The notes under the pieces are model-generated. The model was given only the letters and a program-made list of their open reading frames with translations, searched no databases and was not told where the DNA came from. Below, piece by piece: positions 36,145 to 47,257 of a stretch of DNA of 64,000 nucleotides; positions within the stretch are counted from its first letter, which is position 1, and every line of letters begins with the position of its first letter. This stretch comes from Shimia sp. GTDB lineage: Bacteria > Pseudomonadota > Alphaproteobacteria > Rhodobacterales > Rhodobacteraceae. The stretch is from positions 164,653-228,652 of the forward strand of contig NZ_JAKVCW010000007.1 in assembly GCF_022448905.1 (NCBI RefSeq), given 5' to 3'. The position numbers were made by a program, and so were the translations under genes.

Positions 36145-36866
36145 TTGAGTTTGCAGGCAAAACATATTGGCTGATCGGGGCAAGCGAAGGGCTGGGCCGC
36201 GCGATTGCGGAACAACTCAGCGAAGAAGGCGCGCAGGTGATCCTATCGGCCCGCAATGGCGAGCGGCTGGCCAGCTTGTGTTCCGCCCTGCCTGGCACCC
36301 GCGTGTTGATCCTGGATGTGACCGATACCGACGCGGTGCGGGCTGCCGCCAAATCTGTCGGACGGATCGACGGCGTGATCTACAATGCCGGCGCTTATGA
36401 CCCAATGCCCGCCACGGACTGGGACAGCCATGCAGCCTTGCAAATGGCGGATGTGAATTTCATGGGCGCGATGCGGGTGTTGGGAGAGGTCACCCCCAAG
36501 TTTGTCGCGCAAGGCCATGGCGACATCACCTTGATTGGCTCCCTGGCTGGCTATCGCGGCTTGCCCAAGGCCATTGGGTACGGCGCGAGCAAAGCCGCGT
36601 TGGTGAGCCTGGCAGAAACCATGCGCCATGACCTGAAGGACACCGGCGTGACGGTGCGCTTGATCAACCCTGGCTTCATCAAAACCCGCTTGACCGAGAA
36701 AAACAGTTTTGCGATGCCGATGTTGATGCAGGCCGAGGACGCCGCCGCTCGGGTGGTTCAGGCAATGCGTACCGAACGGTTCCGCACCGATTTCCCGCGC
36801 CCGTTTTCCTGGGTAATGAAGAGCCTGCAATTCCTGCCGGACTTGCTGATCTATCGCGGTAAGTAG
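36141..36866 (+). CDS. Short-chain dehydrogenase/reductase (SDR)
   Basis: 241 residues, classical SDR layout: cofactor motif GASEGLGRA near residue 12, NAG within YNAGAYD, catalytic Ser in LIGSLAGY and YGASKAA supplying Tyr and Lys. NAD(P)-dependent oxidoreductase; substrate unknown, probably a fatty acyl or lipid-derived carbonyl given its operon with DUF1365. A Zur-box-like site begins ten bases after its stop. Confidence 0.9.
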   Translation: MIEFAGKTYWLIGASEGLGRAIAEQLSEEGAQVILSARNGERLASLCSALPGTRVLILDVTDTDAVRAAAKSVGRIDGVIYNAGAYDPMPATDWDSHAALQMADVNFMGAMRVLGEVTPKFVAQGHGDITLIGSLAGYRGLPKAIGYGASKAALVSLAETMRHDLKDTGVTVRLINPGFIKTRLTEKNSFAMPMLMQAEDAAARVVQAMRTERFRTDFPRPFSWVMKSLQFLPDLLIYRGK

Positions 36867-36875
36867 ATGTTGATT

Positions 36876-36892
36876 TTGATATAATATAACAC
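36876..36892 (+). promoter_or_regulatory. Zur-box-like operator upstream of cobW copy 1
   Basis: TTGATAT-AAT-ATAACAC fits the 17-bp plan ATGTTAT-NNN-ATAACAT of the two stronger boxes in the window (50181 and 59984), with one mismatch in each arm core and one at each outer end. It lies 43 bases before the GTPase start codon. Confidence 0.6.
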
Positions 36893-36935
36893 TACCTATA
36901 CGGGCCGCTGTCACCCCCAATTCCAAAGGTGCCCC

Positions 36936-38039
36936 ATGCCCGAAACACGCCTTCCCGTTACCCTGCTCACGGGCTTTCTCGGCGCGGGAAAGTCCACGCT
37001 TCTCAACAATATTCTATCTTCAGACAATCCTGATCGCATCGCGGTGATTGTGAATGAATTTGGCGAAGTTGGACTGGACCATGATCTTATTGAGGTCGCT
37101 GACGAGGAAGTGGTCCTTATGGCCTCCGGCTGCCTCTGTTGCTCCATCCGGGGAGACCTGTCCCACACCCTGACCAACCTTTTGGATCGCCGCGAACAGG
37201 GTGACTTGGCCTTCGACAGAGTGGTGATTGAAACCACAGGGCTCGCCGACCCGGTGCCAATCCGGCAAACACTCTTGATGGATTATGCACTGGTGACGAC
37301 ATGTGTTTTGGACGGGGTGGTGACTTTGGTAGATGCCGCCAACGGACAAAAGACTCTGGACGCGCAATTTGAAGCCGTCTCTCAGGCGGCCACCGCAGAT
37401 CTCTTGGTGCTCAGTAAAACCGACTTGGTGTCTGGCGCTGAAGTCGCCGCACTTACAGCCCGCCTCAAAGACACCAATCCCACGGCACAAATCATCACTG
37501 CGACGGATGTCGCCTACGATCCCCAAAAGATGTTTGGCCTGTCCGGCATTCGGCGCGAGGCAACAGGCCCCCAAGCGCTAGCCTGGATGACACGACAAGA
37601 GCCAAGCCCTGCGCCAACAGACCCTTTGGCCAATCTATCCGGTTTGTCTAAAGCGCCGTCCCAACCTGTGTTTTCGCCGCATAATGCAAGCATTCAATCC
37701 GGGTCCATCACGTTGGACACGCCGGTTGCTGACGAGGTTTTTGATAACTGGCTGGACACTTTGGTTGCCTTGAAAGGACCGAACCTTCTGCGCGTTAAGG
37801 GCATTGTCTTTCTCAAAGACATTGAAACACCGTTTGTGTTTCACGGTGTTCAACACATCTTTGATCGTCCAGAGCCTTTGACCAATTGGGACCCAAACGA
37901 CACCAAAACGCGGATTGTTGTCATTGCGCGCGATATGACTCAAGCCGAGGTCGAGCGCAGTCTGGACATGTTACGTGCCACACAGAGTGAAAAACCACGG
38001 CCCAAGGTGTTTCCCGGTTGGGATGCCGTCAAACCTTAA
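36936..38039 (+). CDS. COG0523 (CobW-like, G3E family) GTPase, copy 1
   Basis: 367 residues. Walker A GFLGAGKST at 13-21, metal-binding CLCC at 66-69, ETTGLADP (switch), SKTD guanine-specificity motif, and a CobW C-terminal domain ending with IVVIARDM. COG0523 proteins act as metallochaperones; Zur-controlled members are tied to zinc delivery during starvation (e.g. ZNG1 relatives). It sits between the SDR operon and chrR, outside the island, and is about the same subfamily as the copies at 50.3 and 55.2 kb. Confidence 0.93.
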   Translation: MPETRLPVTLLTGFLGAGKSTLLNNILSSDNPDRIAVIVNEFGEVGLDHDLIEVADEEVVLMASGCLCCSIRGDLSHTLTNLLDRREQGDLAFDRVVIETTGLADPVPIRQTLLMDYALVTTCVLDGVVTLVDAANGQKTLDAQFEAVSQAATADLLVLSKTDLVSGAEVAALTARLKDTNPTAQIITATDVAYDPQKMFGLSGIRREATGPQALAWMTRQEPSPAPTDPLANLSGLSKAPSQPVFSPHNASIQSGSITLDTPVADEVFDNWLDTLVALKGPNLLRVKGIVFLKDIETPFVFHGVQHIFDRPEPLTNWDPNDTKTRIVVIARDMTQAEVERSLDMLRATQSEKPRPKVFPGWDAVKP

Positions 38040-38084
38040 GGGCTGGGAAACAGCGCAAGTGCGACCATTGACACATGCAGGCGC

Positions 38085-38732
38085 CTAGATGCGGAACAAC
38101 GGCTGCAGCAATCTAGGTACAAAGGCGTTGAACTTTAGCCGGGCGTCCGTGGCGGCAAGGCAGATGCAAGCCTCCCCTGCCCCGGCAATGGGCGTGTGTT
38201 CCAACGTCTCGTCGGCCACTTCCACATCTCCAACACCAAAGTGTCCAGTTTCGTCACTAAAGCTGCCTTGCAACACAAGCGTCATTTCCAGACCGTTGTG
38301 ACCGTGATCCGGAACCGCCTGTTCCGGTGGAATGTAGAGCAGCCGGACGGACCCAAACTCATCTTCGGCCAAAATGTCCTGTTTCACACCCATGCCAAGC
38401 GTTTTCCAACGTGGTTCCCGCCCTTTGAGCGCTTCCATCACCGGCGCAGGGTACACGCCATTGCGTGTATACACCGGTTCTTCCGGCATAGGATCATCGA
38501 GCATCGACAGGAGGTTGGACTTCATATTGTCAGACACAGCCACAGAGCTGGTATCCTCCAGAACAATACCGCCCACGGCTTCATGCGCCTGAAGGGTGGC
38601 ACGCGCCTCCGCGGACATGGAAACTTGCGTGGCCACCACAAGGGAAAACGCATGCGGCAGGGTGCCGGCGGCGTAGGCGGCCATCATTGGCTCTGGGATA
38701 TGATGAGTGATTGCGGGCATAGGCTGGCTCAT
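38085..38732 (-). CDS. chrR: ChrR-type cupin anti-sigma factor, N-terminal zinc ligands lost
   Basis: 215 residues, collinear with R. sphaeroides ChrR: an N-terminal anti-sigma domain (AAYAAGTLPHAFSLVVAT) and a C-terminal cupin with HGHNGLE (H, H, E) and LEHTP (H), plus CICLAATD. ChrR holds RpoE inactive until singlet oxygen triggers release. In the reference protein zinc in the anti-sigma domain is bound by a His near residue 6 and an HxxxCxxC motif; here that motif is Q36-x3-S40-x2-A43. The cupin metal site is intact. Overlaps rpoE by four bases. Confidence 0.92.
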   Translation of the reverse strand: MSQPMPAITHHIPEPMMAAYAAGTLPHAFSLVVATQVSMSAEARATLQAHEAVGGIVLEDTSSVAVSDNMKSNLLSMLDDPMPEEPVYTRNGVYPAPVMEALKGREPRWKTLGMGVKQDILAEDEFGSVRLLYIPPEQAVPDHGHNGLEMTLVLQGSFSDETGHFGVGDVEVADETLEHTPIAGAGEACICLAATDARLKFNAFVPRLLQPLFRI

Positions 38733-39364
38733 TCCGAGAGATCTTTGAGTTCGTGTCGAAGGCGCTGCAGCCCGAGACGTATGCGTGATTTGATGGTGCC
38801 AAGCGGCAGGCCGGTTTGGTTGCTGATCTCCTGATGGGTCAGCTCGCCCAAATAGGCCTTTTCTATCACCTCACGCTGCTCCGGGCGCAGCTTGGCAAGC
38901 GCGGCACGCAATTGTCCCGTTTCCTGTTCAATCGCCACAATCTGCGTCGCATCGGGCTCGGCCTCCGGCTCTTCTTTGAGAGCTTCGGGCATGGGCCGGT
39001 TTTCCTTGCGGGCGACGTCGATCTGACGGTTGCGAACAATTTGATAAACCCAAGCCGAGACCTGTGCGCGATGCGGATCAAACATATGAGCCTTACGCCA
39101 CAACGTCAGCATCACGTCCTGCACGATCTCCTCCGCTTGCGCGGCGGAGGTGCCGTTTCGCATCACAAAGCCTTTCAACCGTGGTGCGAAATGGGCAAAC
39201 AGAGACGCAAACGCAGCCTTGTCGCGATGATCACGCACGGCAATCATCCACAGGGTTTCCTGCGAGGGCGCGGCTTTGGCTTGCGACACACGCTGCCTTT
39301 CGTTGCGACGCACCTTCGGCTTTGCGGCCGAGGCGCGGGGGATATCAAGTGTTGCACTCACCAT
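38729..39364 (-). CDS. rpoE: ECF sigma factor RpoE (ECF11 type)
   Basis: 211 residues from the ATG at 39364. Region 2 is FASLFAHFAPRLKGFVMR through VMLTLWRKAHMFDPHRA and AWVYQIVRNRQID; region 4 is LRPEQREVIEKAYLGELTHQ and LPLGTIKSRIRLGLQRLR. Together with ChrR it matches the sigma/anti-sigma pair for the singlet-oxygen response. A promoter of the same type as at the flanking target operons precedes it (39370-39398), suggesting autoregulation. An in-frame GTG at 39424 is a longer possible start, but would lie upstream of that promoter. Confidence 0.93.
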   Translation of the reverse strand: MVSATLDIPRASAAKPKVRRNERQRVSQAKAAPSQETLWMIAVRDHRDKAAFASLFAHFAPRLKGFVMRNGTSAAQAEEIVQDVMLTLWRKAHMFDPHRAQVSAWVYQIVRNRQIDVARKENRPMPEALKEEPEAEPDATQIVAIEQETGQLRAALAKLRPEQREVIEKAYLGELTHQEISNQTGLPLGTIKSRIRLGLQRLRHELKDLSE

Positions 39365-39369
39365 ATGCT

Positions 39370-39398
39370 CAATACGCGGTCCTGTGCAAAGCGGATCA
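39370..39398 (-). promoter_or_regulatory. ECF-sigma promoter for rpoE-chrR
   Basis: On the minus strand: TGATCC (39398-39393), 16 bases, CGTA (39376-39373). As at the DUF1365 promoter, exactly five bases separate the GTANNN hexamer from the ATG, suggesting a leaderless message. Confidence 0.55.
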
Positions 39399-39439
39399 TA
39401 CGGGTGGAGAGAAAATCGTAACACCTTGTGGCAGAACGA

Positions 39440-39823
39440 TTACTTTTCATCCTCAGCAAAGACCCGCTTGGCCACACGGAAACACTCCAGCGCCTGAGGC
39501 ACCCCACAGTAGATGCCAACCACATGGATGATGGACTGCACCTCGTTTTTGCTCACGCCATTGGATAAAGCCCCGCGCAGATGGATCTCCCACTCGGTCA
39601 TCTTTCCAAGCGCCGCAATCATTGACAGGTTCATCATCGAACGGGTTTTGGCATCAATCGTGTCGTCTCCCCACCCAAAACCCCAGCACCAAGCGGTCAT
39701 TGCCTCCTGAAACGGGCGATGAAAGTCATCAGCGTTGTCCAAGATGTTCTGCACATACTCTGCCCCCAACGTGGCCTTACGTGCCGCCAGCCCCTTTAGG
39801 AACATCTCCTCATCCAAACTCAT
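39440..39823 (-). CDS. Carboxymuconolactone decarboxylase-family protein
   Basis: 127 residues from the ATG at 39823 (GGGAGGACG upstream). All-helical CMD fold with FQEAMTAWCWGFGWGDDTID, KTRSMMNLSMIAALGKMTEWE (parts: KTRSMMNLSM, ALGKMTEWE) and HVVGIYCGVPQA. It is closest to PcaC-type gamma-carboxymuconolactone decarboxylases; the usual redox CxxC of AhpD is absent. Upstream of rpoE on the same strand; no other aromatic-degradation genes nearby, so its substrate is uncertain. Confidence 0.85.
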   Translation of the reverse strand: MSLDEEMFLKGLAARKATLGAEYVQNILDNADDFHRPFQEAMTAWCWGFGWGDDTIDAKTRSMMNLSMIAALGKMTEWEIHLRGALSNGVSKNEVQSIIHVVGIYCGVPQALECFRVAKRVFAEDEK

Positions 39824-39993
39824 GTCACGTCCTCCCAAAACAAATGTTGTGAGAAGCTTAGGGGCAGAGAGGCCATCTCGCGAGCGTTCTTTACAGGTGC
39901 CTTTACGCCCGCCCAAAATCCAATCACCAAATTTCTGACTTTCGTGAGATTTGGGCCTTGTGTCTGCGGGAAGTGCCAAATATACGGGTCCGC

Positions 39994-40083
39994 GGAGACG
40001 TGGCCGAGTGGTCGAAGGCGCTCCCCTGCTAAGGGAGTATACCGGAAACGGTATCGAGGGTTCGAATCCCTTCGTCTCCGCCA
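39994..40083 (+). tRNA. tRNA-Ser(GCT)
   Basis: Class II tRNA of 90 bases with encoded CCA. Acceptor GGAGACG pairs with CGTCTCC, anticodon stem CTCCC/GGGAG surrounds CTGCTAA with anticodon GCT (reads AGC/AGU), a long variable arm ACCG/CGGT is present, and the T loop is GGTTCGAATCC. Its last 14 bases form the left attachment site of the island. Confidence 0.97.
40070..40083 (+). repeat. attL core (3' end of tRNA-Ser)
   Basis: CTTCGTCTCCGCCA, including the encoded CCA. Identical to 62768-62781. Confidence 0.8.
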
Positions 40084-40174
40084 TTACCCATCATTCCGGC
40101 CTAGCGGCAACCCGCTGTTTTTCCAAAGAAGCTATCGATACACTCAAGACTACGCCAATCTTGAGATCTATTTT

Positions 40175-40210
40175 GCTATACAAATCGCTGTACATTCTAC
40201 TCTACATCGA
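40175..40210 (+). repeat. Arm-type integrase sites, left end (3 x 12 bp)
   Basis: Three direct units with TACA exactly every 12 bases: GCTATACAAATC, then GCTGTACATTCT, then ACTCTACATCGA. The same unit is tandemly repeated at 62676-62711. Located between attL and the integrase start. Confidence 0.75.
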
Positions 40211-40231
40211 CTGATCAGTGGCGAGGTGACA

Positions 40232-41503
40232 ATGGCGATTAAACGCCGAGGTAAGAAGTTATCCCTCTACAGGAGGGTTCCCAAAAGGTATGAATCGGTC
40301 GAACCACGCAGGTTCATCTGGCAGTCATTGCACACGGACAGCATGTCCGAGGCTGAGGTGAAGGCAGGTCCCGCGTGGGAGCAGCTTTTGGCCGGGTGGG
40401 AGGCCAAGCTAGCCGGTGACACCTCTGATGCCGAGCAGCGCTTTGGAGCGGCTCGAGAACTCGCAGAGGCGCGCGGCTTCCGCTACATGCGCGTAGACAG
40501 GGTCGCCAAACTACCTACTGACGAGCTTCTGGATCGGATCGACGCCATTCCGGCGGGCAAGGGTAAGCCAGATCTCCGGGAGGCAGCTGCGCTGCTCGGA
40601 GGCGCCAAGGAGCCCGCGATCGCTATTACACGCGCTCTAGAGCTCTACTGGGACCTGGCCCGAGAGAAGACCTTGGGTAAGAGCGATGACCAGGTCCGCA
40701 AGTGGCAGAACCCTCGAAAGAAGGCCATTAAGACCTTCGTCACTGTCGTGGGCGACAAGCCCATATCCGAGATCACTGGCGATGATATGCTTGATTTCCG
40801 CACTTGGTGGCTAGACAGGATCGAAAACGAAGGCCTTTCTCCTGGCAGCGCCAACAAAGACCTCATTCATCTCGGCGACGTTCTGAAGACCGTAAACAAG
40901 ATGAAGCGTTTGAACCTAATTCTCCCTCTGTCTGATCTTAGTTTTAAAGAGGGAGAAGCCGAGTCTCGACCGCCGTTTTCGGACGCCTGGATAAAGGAAA
41001 AAATCTTGGAGGCCGGAGCCCTGGACGGGCTGAACGAGGACGCACGCTGCATCCTGCTGGCCATGATAAACACAGGCGCCCGACCCAGCGAGCTAGCAGC
41101 CTTAACAGCCCCTCAGATATGCTTAGACGGTAACGTGCCGCACATTTCCATCGAGCCGGTGGTTCGCCAGCTCAAGACCGCCAACGCTCGGCGCGTGATA
41201 CCGCTCTGTGGCATCAGCCTAGAAGCAATGCGCGCGCGTCCGGACGGCTTCACACGCTACAGGGACAGCTCCGCCAGCCTGTCGGCGACCGTGAACAAGT
41301 TCCTGCGCGAGAACGGCCTGATGGAGACACCAAAGCATACGCTCTATGGCCTGAGGCACAGCTTCGAGGACCGCATGTTGGCGGCAGGAGTTGATGAGCG
41401 CATCCGACGTGATCTCATGGGGCACGCGCTCGATCGCGAAAGATATGGCAAAGGGGCGAGCCTAGCGCACCTGCTCCGGCTCATTCAGGCGACCGCTTTG
41501 TAG
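40232..41503 (+). CDS. Tyrosine recombinase (island integrase)
   Basis: 423 residues. N-terminal short basic segment MAIKRRGKKLSLYRRVPKRY typical of DUF6538-type integrases, a SAM-like core-binding domain around 190-290, and a catalytic domain with the first Arg in TGARPSELAAL, HTLYGLRHSFEDR supplying the H-x-x-R box, GHALDRERYGKG supplying the second His and the Tyr nucleophile. GAGGTGACA precedes the ATG. Adjacent to tRNA-Ser(GCT), it should catalyse island integration and excision. It appears intact. Confidence 0.92.
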   Translation: MAIKRRGKKLSLYRRVPKRYESVEPRRFIWQSLHTDSMSEAEVKAGPAWEQLLAGWEAKLAGDTSDAEQRFGAARELAEARGFRYMRVDRVAKLPTDELLDRIDAIPAGKGKPDLREAAALLGGAKEPAIAITRALELYWDLAREKTLGKSDDQVRKWQNPRKKAIKTFVTVVGDKPISEITGDDMLDFRTWWLDRIENEGLSPGSANKDLIHLGDVLKTVNKMKRLNLILPLSDLSFKEGEAESRPPFSDAWIKEKILEAGALDGLNEDARCILLAMINTGARPSELAALTAPQICLDGNVPHISIEPVVRQLKTANARRVIPLCGISLEAMRARPDGFTRYRDSSASLSATVNKFLRENGLMETPKHTLYGLRHSFEDRMLAAGVDERIRRDLMGHALDRERYGKGASLAHLLRLIQATAL

Positions 41504-41667
41504 CGTTCGGCGATGGCCTTGGCCCTCTGGATTGCGTCATCCCGTTTTTCGAAAAAGGAAATTTCGCGTTCGATCCGCTCGAAGACCGGCAGGTAAACCG
41601 GGTCCTCGATAACCAAGGCAGCCGTTTTGCTGTATGCGGCTTTCAGTTTCTCCAGATCAACGCTCAT
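41485..41667 (-). CDS. Small hypothetical protein next to the integrase
   Basis: 60 residues starting MSVDLEKLKAAYSKTAALV, then EDPVYLPVFERIEREISFFEK and a basic helical C-terminus; soluble and helical. It overlaps the integrase 3' end by 19 bases on the opposite strand. Possibly an accessory element protein, but no family is recognised. Confidence 0.6.
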   Translation of the reverse strand: MSVDLEKLKAAYSKTAALVIEDPVYLPVFERIEREISFFEKRDDAIQRAKAIAERYKAVA

Positions 41668-41900
41668 GCTTCTGCTATAGCAACGAGCCGACGGGAGGCA
41701 GAAAACTCCGGAAAATTTCTCGACTTGTTTCGGTTGTGTCACACCCCTTCGATGCACGGGCGGCAGGGCAGCGTTTGCGTGCAATACCTAGTCTTGATCA
41801 TTCCCAAATTATTAAAACGCTCCCGCCACACATCCCCATCCATGCCCTCGCTACAATGAACATGTGCAGCATGTGCTGCGTTACTTTTGAGAAAATAGCG

Positions 41901-42302
41901 ATGACAAAGAAACCCCACGAAAACACTCAGATGGCAAAGTATGTTGAGCGCCGAGTTCTTGAACTGAAACCAACTAAGAGCCAAGCCAAGATCGCCGAAG
42001 AAGCCGGATACACGAATCCTAACATGATTACTATGATCAAGCTGGGCAGCACGAAAGTTGCCTTGGATAGAGTGCCTTCCCTTGCTATTGCCCTGGACTG
42101 CGATCCGGCATTTTTGATGTGCCTTGCACTAGAACAAGCCATCGGCAAAACGGCGGCTGAAGCTGTACTTGAAATCTTAGGCGAGCCGGTCACTTCGAAT
42201 GAAATGGGATGGCTAAAGGCGATACGAGATGCGTCGAAAAACAGCGACCCGCGAATAACCAGCAGATCCCACGCAACACTTCGAGCGATATTTGGGAGGT
42301 AG
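41901..42302 (+). CDS. Putative helix-turn-helix regulator
   Basis: 133 residues. Residues 15-65 (KYVERRVLELKPTKSQ, then AKIAEEAGYTNPNMITMIKLG) read as an XRE-like helix-turn-helix with a following helix pair and DPAFLMCLALEQA. No transmembrane part. The ribosome-binding site is weak; an ATG at 41856 is an alternative start. Position near the integrase suggests an element-encoded regulator. Confidence 0.65.
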   Translation: MTKKPHENTQMAKYVERRVLELKPTKSQAKIAEEAGYTNPNMITMIKLGSTKVALDRVPSLAIALDCDPAFLMCLALEQAIGKTAAEAVLEILGEPVTSNEMGWLKAIRDASKNSDPRITSRSHATLRAIFGR

Positions 42303-42820
42303 GTGGAATGTGCGAGACGCAAAACGTTCTGACCCGCACCGAGCGTACCTGGCTGCTCTTATCTCGGGAAATAAGTTGTCAAAGCGACCCTGTTCTCTCA
42401 TTGCAAATTGTCCAACTCTTACGACAGCTTTGCAGGGAGCAATTAAGGAGGAACAGATGCTCTGGAGAAACGGCTTTCGTGTGTCATTGAAGGTCACATC
42501 TGGCCCAACGTGGTATTTGAAGTATCGCTCAGCCAAAGCGGACACAACAATCCTGCACCTTGGACGGTGAACGAGTATTCGCTGCGAACAGCTTGAAAGC
42601 CCGCTTTGGTATGAAAAGTCGCTCCTCGCTATCGACGCGAAATGACCGCCTCTCCTGGGCGAAAAACCATTGTCGTGGTTTCACAATCATAGGGTTTCGG
42701 ACGCTAAGCCGCTCTAGACTGATCGAAAGTCAATACCAGATACACTTCGTGTTGCCGGCTCCAAAAAACATATGTCAACTCAAATCTATATATTGACGAT
42801 GATCGCTTGGGGTACTCTAT
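42303..42820. other. Intergenic stretch without a supported gene
   Basis: Short open frames on both strands lack ribosome-binding sites, recognisable motifs and consistent codon use. AT-richer than the neighbouring nrd operon; probably a decayed or spacer region leading to the riboswitch promoter. Confidence 0.6.
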
Positions 42821-42825
42821 ATAGT

Positions 42826-42998
42826 GTTGCTTCGGTTCCTTCGATTCTGGTCGAGGGCTAAGAGGGAAGCCGGTGAAAATCCGGCACTGCCCCCGCAACT
42901 GTTAGCGGTGAGCAAGGTTGATCACGCCACTGAAAGCTTGGCTTTCGGGAAGGCCAGCCAAGCTGAGATCCGCGAGTCAGGAGACCTGCCGTCCGCAT
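42826..42998 (+). promoter_or_regulatory. Cobalamin riboswitch upstream of nrdHIEF
   Basis: The conserved order is present: GGGAAGCCGGTGAAAATCCGG (as GGGAAGCCGGTG, then AATCCGG), CTGCCCCCGCAACTGT (B12 box), GCCACTG, GGGAAGG and GAGTCAGGAGACCTGCC. This is the adenosylcobalamin/aquocobalamin sensor that represses downstream genes when B12 is plentiful. About 90 bases separate it from nrdH. Confidence 0.95.
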
Positions 42999-43086
42999 GG
43001 AAAAGACCACGAACGGAGGGTTCGGGGGCGTGCAATGGGTCTGGCCCGGCACTGCGTCCTCGACTTTGACAACAGAAAGAGGACAG

Positions 43087-43311
43087 ATGAGCATCATCGT
43101 TTATTCCAAACCCGCTTGCGTACAATGCACTGCCACCACCCGTGCGCTGGATGCAAAGGGCATCAGCTATGACGTGGTGGATTTGACCGAAGACACCACC
43201 GCGCTGACCCGCGTGACTGAGATGGGCTATCGCCAAGCACCGGTAGTGGAAGCCAACGGAGAACATTGGTCTGGGTTCCGTCCGGACATGATTGCCCGCC
43301 TGGCCTCCTAA
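43087..43311 (+). CDS. nrdH: Glutaredoxin-like protein NrdH
   Basis: 74 residues. Redox motif CVQC at residues 11-14, YDVVDLTED, QAPVVEANGEHWSGFRPD as in NrdH. It reduces NrdE with electrons from thioredoxin reductase. First gene after the cobalamin riboswitch; AGAGGACAG precedes the ATG. Confidence 0.95.
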   Translation: MSIIVYSKPACVQCTATTRALDAKGISYDVVDLTEDTTALTRVTEMGYRQAPVVEANGEHWSGFRPDMIARLAS

Positions 43312-43312
43312 A

Positions 43313-43722
43313 GTGGCGGGCCGCGATCCGGCACTTGTCTATTTCTCATCTGCTTCTGGCAACACACACCGCTTTGTGACGCGGCTTGATTGGGCTGCGA
43401 CGCGTATCGCTGTGGAGCCTGAAGCGCCTTTGCCGGTGGTGGATGCGCCTTTTGTTTTGGTGTGTCCGACGTATGCGGATGGCCAGGGCCGAGGCGCGGT
43501 GCCTAAACAAGTGCTCCGCTTTCTCAACGACCCGGCACGGCGCAGGCATATTTGCGGTGTGATCGGCACAGGCAATCGAAACTTCGGTGCGACCTACGCG
43601 CTTGCAGGCCGCATCATCTCTGAAAAATGCAACGTGCCGCTGCTCTACACTATGGAGTTGGCAGGCACCGACACAGATATCGCCCGCGTGACAGACGGGC
43701 TGCGAAAGTTGGGGGACAACCT

Positions 43723-43741
<19 letters not shown>
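43313..43741 (+). CDS. nrdI: Flavodoxin-like NrdI
   Basis: 142 residues from a GTG two bases after the nrdH stop, without its own clear Shine-Dalgarno site, so translation is probably coupled. [14 protein letters not shown] is the FMN phosphate loop, [18 protein letters not shown] and [11 protein letters not shown] complete the NrdI pattern. NrdI supplies the oxidant that makes the dimanganese-tyrosyl radical of NrdF. The end overlaps nrdE by 19 bases. Confidence 0.95.
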
Positions 43742-46830
<3,089 letters not shown>

Positions 46831-46831
<1 letters not shown>

Positions 46832-47217
46832 TGGTTCAAGACGCGCTGACTATTGTGCGAGAATGGCATGAGGCGTTTGGGGTGCCGGTGGAAGCCGACC
46901 CAACGATCTCGAAATCACGGGCGCAAATGCGGTTGGCGATCCTCGAAGAAGAGGTCGCCGAGCTGCGCGCGGCGGTGGAAGCAGGTGATATGGTCGAAAC
47001 CCTCGATGCTCTTTGCGACATCCAATACGTGTTGGATGGCACCTTCCTCGAATTTGGCCTGCACGGCGTAAAGCAGGATGCCTTGGAAGAGGTGCACGCC
47101 TCCAACATGTCCAAACTTGGCGCAGATGGCCAACCGGTCTTGCGAGAGGATGGCAAGGTATTGAAAGGGCCAGATTTCCGACCACCAGATTTGCAGAAGT
47201 TTCTACCGCGGACATGA
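46831..47217 (+). CDS. MazG-like / all-alpha NTP pyrophosphohydrolase
   Basis: 128 residues. EEEVAELRAAVEAGD and ETLDALCDIQYVLDG give the EExxE...ExxD metal site of all-alpha NTP pyrophosphatases (PRA-PH/MazG-like). Such enzymes clear non-canonical or excess nucleotides; co-transcription with the reductase (TAATG overlap with nrdF) suggests dNTP housekeeping. Last gene of the riboswitch operon, ahead of a terminator. Confidence 0.85.
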
Positions 47218-47222
47218 AAAAT

Positions 47223-47251
47223 GGGGCCGTCGCATCGCATTGGCCCCTTTC
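47223..47251. terminator. Terminator between convergent nrd and gbc operons
   Basis: GGGGCC (47223-47228) pairs with GGCCCC (47242-47247), followed by TTTCTTATTTT on the plus strand. Confidence 0.7.
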
Positions 47252-47257
47252 TTATTT

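Noticed and set aside
42209..42545. 110-codon minus-strand open frame after the helix-turn-helix gene
   Set aside because: Overlaps the real gene's end, lacks a start signal and has no coherent protein features.
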